The notes beneath the pieces were generated by a model, which was not told the origin of the DNA, did no database searches, and was given only the letters and a program-made list of their open reading frames with translations. From positions 202,733 to 266,732 of the forward strand of contig JAFKEQ010000004.1 in the NCBI GenBank assembly GCA_017308575.1: a stretch of 64,000 bases of DNA, written 5' to 3'. This stretch comes from Afipia sp. (lineage in GTDB: Bacteria; Pseudomonadota; Alphaproteobacteria; Rhizobiales; Xanthobacteraceae). Below, in pieces: positions 52,878 to 60,348 of the stretch; position 1 is the stretch's first letter; each line of letters begins with the position of its first letter. The translations under genes and the position numbers were made by a program.

Positions 52878-53860
52878 AAATGCAGATGCCTCTCTCCCGA
52901 TCATCGGCTGCCATGTCAGCCGCGACATTCGGCCTCACTCTTCTTCTCGGCACGGCGACATCATCGCTGCCTGCGGCCGCCGAAGTCATCGTGCATGACG
53001 CGCGCGGCCACGATGTCGCCATCGGCAACACGTCGCGCATCGTGTCCGTCGGCGGCGCGGTGACCGAGATTCTTTACGCCCTCGGCCTGCAGGACAAGAT
53101 TGTCGGTGTCGACACCACCAGCCTCTATCCGCCGCAGGCGATGAAAGAAAAGCCGAACGTCGGTTACATGCGGCAACTGTCGGCGGAAGGCGTGCTCGGC
53201 CTCAATCCGCAACTGATCCTCGCGATCGAAGGCTCCGGTCCGAAGGAAACGCTCGACGTTCTCGACAATGCGAAAATCCCGCTGGTGTCGTTCCCCGAGA
53301 GCTATTCGGAACAGGGACTGATCGACAAGATCAAGCTCGTCGCACACGCGATGGATGTGGATTCGCGCGGTGCGTGCCTCACCGCCGCGGTTCAAAACGA
53401 TCTTGCCGAGTTGAAGACGCTTCGTGATGGAGTCAAGAAGCCCGCACGCGTGATGTTCGTGATGTCGTTCCTCAACGGCCGCGCCATGGTCGCGGGACAA
53501 AAGACCGCCGCGAACGAAATCATCAAGATGGCCGGCGGCGTGAATGCCGTCGAAGGCTTCGACGGCTACAAGCCGGTGAATGACGAGGCGATCGTCGCCG
53601 CCAAGCCCGATGTGGTGCTGACCATGGAACGCGGACGCGAGCAACTCGACGCGGCCACCGTCTTCGCCAATCCGGCCTTCGCGCTGACGCCGGCCGCGGC
53701 AAAAAAGTCTTTCGTCGCCATGGACGGGCTCTATCTGCTCGGTTTTGGCCCGCGCACGGCGGCGGCGGCGCGTGATCTTGCCGTATCGCTGTATCCGGAC
53801 CTGGCGCAAAAAGCCGCAGCCTGGAAGCCAGCGGCGCTTTCCGTTGACTGTCATAAGTGA
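52874..53860 (+). CDS. hmuT: Haem ABC transporter periplasmic binding protein HmuT
   Basis: 328-residue class III binding protein with a Sec signal peptide (cleavage likely near residue 37, before EVIVHDARGH). The family block RIVSVGGAVTEILYALGL is followed by VGVDTTSLYPPQA and the haem-ligand Tyr region VGYMRQLSAEGVLGLNP. The long backbone helix joining the two lobes and the C-terminal LLGFGPRTAAAARDLA are present. It is first of the ABC set, with a UUCG-type hairpin between it and hmuU. Confidence 0.93.
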   Translation: MKMQMPLSRSSAAMSAATFGLTLLLGTATSSLPAAAEVIVHDARGHDVAIGNTSRIVSVGGAVTEILYALGLQDKIVGVDTTSLYPPQAMKEKPNVGYMRQLSAEGVLGLNPQLILAIEGSGPKETLDVLDNAKIPLVSFPESYSEQGLIDKIKLVAHAMDVDSRGACLTAAVQNDLAELKTLRDGVKKPARVMFVMSFLNGRAMVAGQKTAANEIIKMAGGVNAVEGFDGYKPVNDEAIVAAKPDVVLTMERGREQLDAATVFANPAFALTPAAAKKSFVAMDGLYLLGFGPRTAAAARDLAVSLYPDLAQKAAAWKPAALSVDCHK

Positions 53861-53871
53861 TAGCCGCAGGC

Positions 53872-53889
53872 GTAACGCTTCGGCGTTAC
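53872..53889 (+). promoter_or_regulatory. UUCG-tetraloop hairpin between hmuT and hmuU
   Basis: GTAACGC-TTCG-GCGTTAC forms a perfect 7-bp stem with a stable cUUCGg loop, 12 bases after the hmuT stop and with no T run. It probably protects the hmuT message 3' end so the binding protein is made in excess. Confidence 0.65.
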
Positions 53890-53912
53890 CATCCCTCACG
53901 CGGCAGACATCC

Positions 53913-54956
53913 ATGCGGCCTCCTGCACCTCTTGTCTATCTGGTCCTGATCGCAGGCCTGATCGTGATCGCGCTGCTCGCGGCAACGGTCGGCGCGGCGG
54001 GCATTCCGCTGCCGCGTCTCGCCGCCGCGCTGGGGCTGAAGATCGCGGCGGCCGATCCCGCCATGCTGGCGCGCGACGAACTGGTGCTGTGGTCGATCCG
54101 GATTCCGCGCATCGCCATCGCCGGAATGATCGGAGGCCTCCTGGCATTGTCGGGCGCGATCATGCAGGGCCTGTTCCGCAATCCCCTCGCCGACCCGGCG
54201 CTGGTCGGCGTCTCCAGCGGCGGCGCGTTCGCGGCCGCCTCCGCCATCGTGATCTCCGACAGCGCATGGGGCGCGAGCTTCCGCTTCCTGCAACTGGAGC
54301 TGTTGCCGGTCGCCGCATTCGTGGGATCGCTGCTCACCACCACGCTGCTTTATCGAATCGCCAGCCGCGACGGCCGCACCTCGGTCGCCGTCTTCCTGCT
54401 GGCAGGTCTTGCCATCGCGGCCATCGCCAATGCCGGCATCGGCCTTCTGGTGTTCGTCGCCGACGACCGGCAGTTGCGCGACATTACCTTCTGGCTGCTC
54501 GGCTCGCTCAGTGGCGCGACATGGCCGAAGGCCGCGACCGTCGCGCCGGTGATTGCGCTGGCCCTGCTGGCGATTCCGCTGATCGCGCGCGGGCTCGACG
54601 TGCTGGTGCTGGGCGAAGCCGAAGCCTTTCACTCCGGCGTCGATGTGGAGCGGCTGAAGAAAATCTCCATTGTGCTGATCTCGGCGATGACGGGCGTCGC
54701 GGTGTCGATCTGCGGCGTGGTCGGCTTTGTCGGCATCGTGGTGCCGCATCTGCTGCGGATCGTGATCGGCCCCGGCCATCGCATGCTGTTGCCTGCATCG
54801 GTCTGTCTCGGCGCGATCCTGCTGATCGGCGCTGATACGCTGGCGCGCGTACTGGCCGCCCCCGCCGAGGTGCCGATCGGCATTCTCACGGCGGCGCTCG
54901 GCGCGCCGTTCTTCCTGTTCATCCTGCTGCGGCAACGAAAGCTGATCGCGTCATGA
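53913..54956 (+). CDS. hmuU: Haem ABC transporter permease HmuU (FecCD family)
   Basis: 347-residue FecCD-type permease with about ten membrane helices. Characteristic blocks are LWSIRIPRIAIAGMIGGLLALSGAIMQGLFRNPLADPALVGVSSGG and the cytoplasmic coupling region GFVGIVVPHLLRIVIGPGHR. The ATG at 53913 is used because the open frame upstream (to 53745) lies within hmuT and is basic and unrelated. It overlaps hmuV by ATGA. Confidence 0.94.
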   Translation: MRPPAPLVYLVLIAGLIVIALLAATVGAAGIPLPRLAAALGLKIAAADPAMLARDELVLWSIRIPRIAIAGMIGGLLALSGAIMQGLFRNPLADPALVGVSSGGAFAAASAIVISDSAWGASFRFLQLELLPVAAFVGSLLTTTLLYRIASRDGRTSVAVFLLAGLAIAAIANAGIGLLVFVADDRQLRDITFWLLGSLSGATWPKAATVAPVIALALLAIPLIARGLDVLVLGEAEAFHSGVDVERLKKISIVLISAMTGVAVSICGVVGFVGIVVPHLLRIVIGPGHRMLLPASVCLGAILLIGADTLARVLAAPAEVPIGILTAALGAPFFLFILLRQRKLIAS

Positions 54957-55747
54957 CGGCCGCATCCGCACCATTGATGGAAGCCGACACGGTCTGCATG
55001 GCGGTCCGTCAGGCGACCCTGCTCAATGACGTGTCGCTGCGGCTGCATGGCGGCGAGACCGTCGCCATCGTCGGGCCGAACGGCGCGGGCAAGTCCACGC
55101 TGATGCGGCTGTTGTCCGGCGATCTGCGTGCGACCTCCGGCGGCATTCGCCTGAAAGACCGCGACATCGCTTCCTTTACGTCGCGCGATCTCGCCGGGCA
55201 TCGCTTCATGCTGTCCCAGCACGTCACCGTCAGCTTCCCGTTTACGGTGGAGGAAATCGTCGCCATGGGCGCAGGCGATCGCCCCCGCGCGCAGGCGCAG
55301 CCGCTGGTCGATGCGGTCATCGCAGAATTACAACTCGAACCGTTCCGCCATCGCGAGTTGCCGACGCTGTCCGGCGGCGAACAGCAGCGCGCGCATTTCG
55401 CGCGTGTCCTGGTGCAACTCGCGTGCGGCGAGGCTGAACATGGCCCCGGCGTACTTCTGCTGGACGAGCCGACATCGAGCCTCGACCTGCGCTATCAGAT
55501 CAATCTGGTGGAAACCGCCAAGCGCCGCGCCCGCGCCGGCAGCGCCGTGGTCGCAGTGCTGCACGACCTCAACCTCGCGGTGCGTTTCGCGGACCGCATC
55601 ATCGTGCTGCGCAAGGGCAGCGTCGCCGCTGACGGCACGCCCCCCGAGACGATCACGGACCGGATGATCCGCGACGTGTTCGAGGTCGAAACCAGCATCG
55701 GGTCCGAAGGCGGCCAGCCCTACATTCTGCTGCAGCGCATGCAGTGA
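54953..55747 (+). CDS. hmuV: Haem ABC transporter ATPase HmuV
   Basis: 264-residue ATPase with Walker A GPNGAGKST at 41-49, signature LSGGEQQRAHFARVL, Walker B VLLLDEPTSSLD and the switch His in VLHDLNLAVRF. The LSQHVTVSFPFTVEEIVAMG block is specific to HmuV-type proteins. Last gene of hmuPTUV; only a 14-bp palindrome follows. Confidence 0.94.
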   Translation: MTAASAPLMEADTVCMAVRQATLLNDVSLRLHGGETVAIVGPNGAGKSTLMRLLSGDLRATSGGIRLKDRDIASFTSRDLAGHRFMLSQHVTVSFPFTVEEIVAMGAGDRPRAQAQPLVDAVIAELQLEPFRHRELPTLSGGEQQRAHFARVLVQLACGEAEHGPGVLLLDEPTSSLDLRYQINLVETAKRRARAGSAVVAVLHDLNLAVRFADRIIVLRKGSVAADGTPPETITDRMIRDVFEVETSIGSEGGQPYILLQRMQ

Positions 55748-55772
55748 TCGCTGCCGATTTGTGTTGCGCGCG

Positions 55773-55786
55773 GCATTCGCGAATGC
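55773..55786. other. 14-bp perfect palindrome downstream of hmuV
   Basis: GCATTCGCGAATGC reads the same on both strands, 26 bases after the hmuV stop. It is without a loop or T run, so more likely a protein site than a terminator. Confidence 0.4.
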
Positions 55787-55821
55787 GAGATTGAACACCT
55801 TCCTGCAACGCACCAAAAGGA

Positions 55822-55846
55822 ACATCCGATGTTTAACATCGGACGT
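55822..55846. promoter_or_regulatory. Near-perfect palindrome, likely operator of the FadR-type regulator
   Basis: CCGATGTTTAACATCGG (55826-55842) is a perfect 8-bp inverted repeat around a single T. It extends to 12-bp arms with one mismatch (55822-55846). The core TGTTTAACA fits the T.GT-N3-AC.A form bound by FadR-subfamily GntR proteins. It lies 68 bases before the regulator start. Confidence 0.75.
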
Positions 55847-55913
55847 TTTGTAGCCGCGCCCAAATGCGCGTGCTAGCGTGGGTCCTTACGGCTCCGAACC
55901 CGAGCGAATTTGA

Positions 55914-56711
55914 ATGAAGTCTCCTGCCCGATCCCGTCCGAAAGCCAACGGCAAGCTGGTCAAGCCCGGACGCATCCAGTCCGTGTTGAAAGTGCTCGGC
56001 AGCGAGATCGCACAGGACCTGATTCCGGTCGGCGCATCGCTGCCGCCGGAGCATGATCTGGAAAGCCGCTTCGGCGTCGGCCGCGGTGTGGTGCGCGAGG
56101 CAATCAAAACTCTGGCGGCCAAGGGCCTGGTCAGCGTCCGTCCGCGCCATGGCACCCATGTCCGTCCGCGCGGCGAATGGAGCCTGCTCGACCGCGACGT
56201 GCTGAGCTGGCTAGTCGGCACCGAGAAACCCAACCGGGCGCTGCTGCTCGCCTTGCAGGAAGTCCGCCTGATCATCGAACCTGCGGCAGCGGCGCTGGCT
56301 GCCGAGCGCGCTACGGCGAAAGACCGCAAGCGCATCAATGATGCGCTTGCCGAAATGGAAGCGTCCTATGACGTGCCGAGCGCGATCGTCGCGGACAAGG
56401 CGTTTCATCTCGCCATCATCGACGCCACCCATAATCCCGTGCTGCAGGGATTCCGCGGCGCCATCGACACCATCCTGAGCGCGGTGTTCATGGTCGCCAC
56501 CGGCAGCCCCGGCTGGTTCAACGAAAACCTGCCGAACCACGCCACCGCCGCGCATGCCATCAACGAAGGCAATGCCGAGAAAGCGCGTGTCGCAATGCAA
56601 CAGGTGCTCGGCTACACGCAGGTCAAGCTGTCGTCGAAGAAGAAGTACGGGCGCAACGCACAAATTTCATCCAGCGCGCCGAAGCCGAAGAAAAAACGCG
56701 GCGACGCGTAG
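55914..56711 (+). CDS. GntR/FadR-family transcriptional regulator (FCD domain)
   Basis: 265-residue regulator. The winged helix is at about 20-85 (PPEHDLESRFGVGRGVVREAIKTLAAKGLVSVRPRHGTHVRPR), and the FCD effector domain at about 100-235 has metal-binding candidates in DKAFHLAIIDATHNPVL and NHATAAHAI. A basic low-complexity tail (KPKKKRGDA) is unusual. It sits 170 bases upstream of the acyl-CoA synthetase on the same strand and is preceded by a matching palindrome, so autoregulation and control of the synthetase are likely. The effector is perhaps an organic acid or acyl-CoA. Confidence 0.9.
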   Translation: MKSPARSRPKANGKLVKPGRIQSVLKVLGSEIAQDLIPVGASLPPEHDLESRFGVGRGVVREAIKTLAAKGLVSVRPRHGTHVRPRGEWSLLDRDVLSWLVGTEKPNRALLLALQEVRLIIEPAAAALAAERATAKDRKRINDALAEMEASYDVPSAIVADKAFHLAIIDATHNPVLQGFRGAIDTILSAVFMVATGSPGWFNENLPNHATAAHAINEGNAEKARVAMQQVLGYTQVKLSSKKKYGRNAQISSSAPKPKKKRGDA

Positions 56712-56881
56712 CGGCCGTCTCTGTTTGATGCACGTTCTTGACTCGCAGGACAAAGCTTAACATTTTTTTCGATATTTCGATCGACTTGAAACCCTTGTAT
56801 TCTTCGTTCGCTACCGAATCTGTGGTCGAATACTGAACCATCTTTCAACCTGACGCACAGATCGGGACAGGGAAGACGATT

Positions 56882-58477
56882 ATGGACTGGTCGCACTATT
56901 CGATTCCGGCCATGCGGCTGGAATCCCGCTTCGGCGATCGCGTCGTTCCGACATTCGACAGCCGCCCCGAAAACATTTGGGCCATGGTGAGCGAGGCCGC
57001 GGCGAAAAATCCCGATGGCGAAGCGCTGATCTATGACAGGGAGCGGCTGACCTGGCGTGAGGTCGCGGAGAAATCCGCGCAGATTTCCGCGGGCTTCCGG
57101 GAGATCGGACTTCAGCCCGGCGACCGTGTCGCGCTGCTGCTCGGCAACCGTATCGAATTCGTGCTGGCAATGTTCGGCGCGGCGCATCTCGGCCTGATCA
57201 GCGTGTTGCTCAGCGTCCGGCTGCAGAAGCCCGAGATCGCGTACATGCTGACCGACTGCGGCGCGAAGATGCTGATCTACGAAGACGATCTGGCCGATCG
57301 CCTGCCCGATCCGGTCGATCATCCCGTCCTGCTGCATCGCGTGTCGATCGGCGCATCGGAGCAATCGCTCGCCTTCGCCGATCTTGTCGCGACGGAAGCG
57401 GCGCAGGCGCCGACGCCCGTCGCCGAAGAAGACACCGCGATGATTCTTTATACATCGGGCACGACGGGAAAGCCGAAGGGCGCGATGCTCTCCCACTGCA
57501 CGCTGATCCATTCGGCGATGGTCTATGAGGCGTGCCTTCAGATGACCAGCCGCGACCGCTCGGTCGCCGCCGTCCCGCTTGGCCATGTCACTGGCGTCGG
57601 TGCCAACATCATGGCGCTGGCGCGTTCCGCGGGCGCGCTCATCATCATGCCGGAGTTCAGAGCCGGCGACTTTCTCAAGCTCGCGTCGCGCGAACGCATC
57701 ACCCATACGGTGATGGTGCCTGCAATGTACAATCTGTGCCTGCTGCAGGCCGATTTCGACCGCCACGATCTGTCGGCATGGCGCATCGGCGGTTATGGCG
57801 GCGCGCCGATGCCGGTAACGACCATCGCGCGGCTGGCCGACAAGTTGCCGGGACTGCAGTTGATCAACGCCTATGGATCGACCGAGACGTCGTCGCCTTC
57901 GACGATCATGCCGCCGGAATTCACCAGGGATCATAGCGACAGCGTCGGCCTGCCGTGTCCCGGCGCGCATATCGTGGCGATGGACAGCGATGGACGCGAG
58001 CTTCCGCGCGGCGAGATCGGCGAACTCTGGATTCGCAGCGCGTCCGTCATCAAGGGCTACTGGAACAATCCGCGCGCGACGGCGGAGAGCTTCACCGCCG
58101 GCTACTGGCATTCCGGCGATCTCGGCTCGATCGACGACAACGGTTTCGTCCGCGTGCTCGATCGTCAGAAGGACATGATCAACCGCGGCGGCTTCAAGAT
58201 CTATTCCGCTGAAGTGGAGTCGATTCTCGCCGGCCATCCGGACGTGATCGAAAGCGCCGTTGTCGCACGGTCGTGCCCGGTGCTGGGCGAGCGCGTGCAC
58301 GCCATCGTGGTCGCGCGCAGCGATATCGACCCGCCGGTGCTGCGGGCATGGTGCGCCGAGCGCCTCGCCGATTATAAAGTGCCGGAGACCATCGCCTTCA
58401 GGGCCACGCCGCTGCCGCGCAACGCAAACGGCAAGGTGATGAAGCGCGATCTGCGGGAGATGATGGCCGATTCCTGA
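56882..58477 (+). CDS. Acyl-CoA synthetase (AMP-dependent ligase family)
   Basis: 531-residue adenylate-forming enzyme. The P-loop MILYTSGTTGKPKGAML, the motif YGSTETSSPS, the hinge GYWHSGDLGSID and the catalytic Lys region PLPRNANGKVMKRDL near the C-terminus are all intact. It activates a carboxylic acid as acyl-AMP, then acyl-CoA. Chain length cannot be set, but medium-chain or aromatic acids are common in this branch. The ribosome site AGGGAAG precedes the ATG. Probably regulated by the FadR-like gene upstream. Confidence 0.91.
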   Translation: MDWSHYSIPAMRLESRFGDRVVPTFDSRPENIWAMVSEAAAKNPDGEALIYDRERLTWREVAEKSAQISAGFREIGLQPGDRVALLLGNRIEFVLAMFGAAHLGLISVLLSVRLQKPEIAYMLTDCGAKMLIYEDDLADRLPDPVDHPVLLHRVSIGASEQSLAFADLVATEAAQAPTPVAEEDTAMILYTSGTTGKPKGAMLSHCTLIHSAMVYEACLQMTSRDRSVAAVPLGHVTGVGANIMALARSAGALIIMPEFRAGDFLKLASRERITHTVMVPAMYNLCLLQADFDRHDLSAWRIGGYGGAPMPVTTIARLADKLPGLQLINAYGSTETSSPSTIMPPEFTRDHSDSVGLPCPGAHIVAMDSDGRELPRGEIGELWIRSASVIKGYWNNPRATAESFTAGYWHSGDLGSIDDNGFVRVLDRQKDMINRGGFKIYSAEVESILAGHPDVIESAVVARSCPVLGERVHAIVVARSDIDPPVLRAWCAERLADYKVPETIAFRATPLPRNANGKVMKRDLREMMADS

Positions 58478-58551
58478 GGCGGAATGCGGTTACGTTTTCG
58501 CCTTTTACGTCCAGGTTTGCCGCTGTTTCGCCTTTTGCAAAATGCGCGGAA

Positions 58552-59076
58552 TCAGGACCGCGCGCGGGCCCGCCGCGGCTTCGGATTGTCCTTGGGATGA
58601 TCTTTGGAATTCTCGCCGGACTGATCGTCCTGTTGCGCAATCTCGCCGATCGCCTTGATCCGCGCCTTCATCTCGACAAGCGTTTCGAGCGTCGCTTCCA
58701 GCGCCTTGTCCGGAACGTCCCGGCACACGTCGGTCGCGATCGCATCGCGCAGGCTGTCGAGATCATCGACCAGTTGCCGGCCCTTGGCAGTCAGGAACAG
58801 CTTGTTGACCCGGCGGTCGTTCGGGTCCGGTCGCCGCTCCAGCAGCTTGTATTCGACCAGCCGGTCCAGCAGCCGCACCAGCGAAATCGGTTGCAGCTCC
58901 AGCACATCCGCGAGATCGACCTGTGACAGTCCTTCCTGTTGCCGCAATCGGAACAGCACAATCCACTGGGCGCGGGTGGTCCCGCGGCCTTTGGCCCGCT
59001 GGTCGATATGATTGCGTAAAAGCCTTGATGTTTCAACAAGTTGAGCCATCAACGCGCGTTTCAGATCCATCGACAT
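58552..59076 (-). CDS. MarR-family regulator
   Basis: 174-residue winged-helix protein. The DNA-binding region is LSQVDLADVLELQPISLVRLLDRLVEYKLLERRPDPNDRRVNKLFLTAKG, with the wing Asp-Arg-Arg typical of MarR. The ATG at 59076 is used; a TTG and a later ATG (59070) are alternatives. The charged tail (KDHPKDNPKPRRARARS) is longer than usual. It is divergent from the third RND system and probably its repressor. Confidence 0.9.
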   Translation of the reverse strand: MSMDLKRALMAQLVETSRLLRNHIDQRAKGRGTTRAQWIVLFRLRQQEGLSQVDLADVLELQPISLVRLLDRLVEYKLLERRPDPNDRRVNKLFLTAKGRQLVDDLDSLRDAIATDVCRDVPDKALEATLETLVEMKARIKAIGEIAQQDDQSGENSKDHPKDNPKPRRARARS

Positions 59077-59113
59077 AGGCAACCCGCGACGTCAACCTTT
59101 CCAAGAATTAACA

Positions 59114-59139
59114 CATGCGTGCATACTAAGTGCATGCGT
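59114..59139. promoter_or_regulatory. Repeated CATGCGT sites between marR and the MdtA-like gene
   Basis: CATGCGT occurs at 59114-59120 and 59133-59139 (19 bases, about two turns), each flanked by GTGCAT (59119-59124 and 59130-59135). A compact candidate MarR site in the 116-base divergent gap. Confidence 0.5.
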
Positions 59140-59192
59140 ATTAATTATAGAGGAATATGTAAGGACCGGTTCAAAAAGCAATTGAGATCGAT

Positions 59193-60347
59193 ATGGCAAA
59201 GCGTCGCACGCCCGGCTGGCTCTATTTCGTCGTCGCGCTCATAGCGGCCGGATGCGTCTACCTTGCGTGGCCGCGCCATCCCTCACCGAACGCCACGGCC
59301 AACAAGGGTCCCGCCCCGGTCCCGGTGACCGTCGCCGCCGTGACCAAGGAAAATTTCCCGGTCTATCTCACCGGTCTCGGCACCGTTCAGGGGTTCAACA
59401 CCGTCACGGTGCGTACCCGCGTCGACGGGCAGATCAACCAGATTGCCTTCAAGGAAGGCCAGTTCGTCAAGGAAGGCGATCTGATCGCGCAGGTCGACCC
59501 GCGCCCCTTCCAGGCCACGCTGGATCAGGCCAGCGCCAAGAAGGCACAGGACGAAGCCAGCCTTGCCAATGCGAAGCTCGACCTGCAACGCTCGAAGAAT
59601 CTCGGCGATTTCGCCACCAAGCAGACCGTCGATACGCAGACGTCGAACGTCGCACAGCTCACGGCGCAGATCGCCGCCGATCAGGCCGCCATCGCCAACG
59701 CGCAGACCCAGCTCGACTACGCCAGCATCCGCGCGCCGATTTCCGGCGTCACCGGCATACGCCAAGTCGATGTCGGCAACATCGTCAATGCCGCCACGCA
59801 GACCGGCATCGTCACCATCGCCCAGATCGAACCCATCGCAGCGATCTTCACCGCGCCGGAAGAACAGCTTCCCGCCATTGCGGCGGCGCTTCGCGGCGGC
59901 GAAACCAGGGTCGCCGCGCTCACCACCGACGGCCGCAAGGTGCTGTCGGAAGGCGTTCTTTCGCTCATGAACAATCAGGTCGACACCACCAGCGGAACCA
60001 TTCGCCTGAAAGCGACGTTCGACAACAAGGATCATGCGCTTTGGCCGGGCCAGTCGATCTCGACGCGCCTGCTGATCGATACGCTGAAAGACGCGACCGT
60101 GATGCCGGACGACGCCGTGCAGCACGGCGCCGACGGCCTGTATGTTTATGTGGTGGCCGCGGGCAACAAGGCCGATGTCCGCAAGATCAAGGTCGGCCCC
60201 TCGACCGATGGCAAGACACTGATCGAGAGCGGTCTGAAGGTGGGAGATCAGGTGGTGACGCGCGGACAATATCGCGTTCAGCCCGGATCGCCTTTGGCAG
60301 TGCATGTCGCAAACTCCGGCCAGCCCGCCGCAGTGAAAGCCGATTGA
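59193..60347 (+). CDS. RND periplasmic adaptor, MdtA-like, system 3
   Basis: 384-residue adaptor. A single N-terminal anchor (WLYFVVALIAAGCVYLAW) is followed by VTVAAVTKENFPVYLTGLGTV and VRTRVDGQINQIAFKEGQFVKEGDLIAQVDPRPFQATL, the hallmark of the MdtA group. An alpha-hairpin and the barrel block IRAPISGVTGIRQVDVGN come next. The stop is followed by one base and then the permease ATG, so the two are coupled. Confidence 0.92.
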   Translation: MAKRRTPGWLYFVVALIAAGCVYLAWPRHPSPNATANKGPAPVPVTVAAVTKENFPVYLTGLGTVQGFNTVTVRTRVDGQINQIAFKEGQFVKEGDLIAQVDPRPFQATLDQASAKKAQDEASLANAKLDLQRSKNLGDFATKQTVDTQTSNVAQLTAQIAADQAAIANAQTQLDYASIRAPISGVTGIRQVDVGNIVNAATQTGIVTIAQIEPIAAIFTAPEEQLPAIAAALRGGETRVAALTTDGRKVLSEGVLSLMNNQVDTTSGTIRLKATFDNKDHALWPGQSISTRLLIDTLKDATVMPDDAVQHGADGLYVYVVAAGNKADVRKIKVGPSTDGKTLIESGLKVGDQVVTRGQYRVQPGSPLAVHVANSGQPAAVKAD

Positions 60348-60348
60348 G

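Noticed and set aside
56612..58300. 562-codon frame opposite the acyl-CoA synthetase
   Set aside because: No motif, while the plus strand carries all adenylation-family motifs in order.
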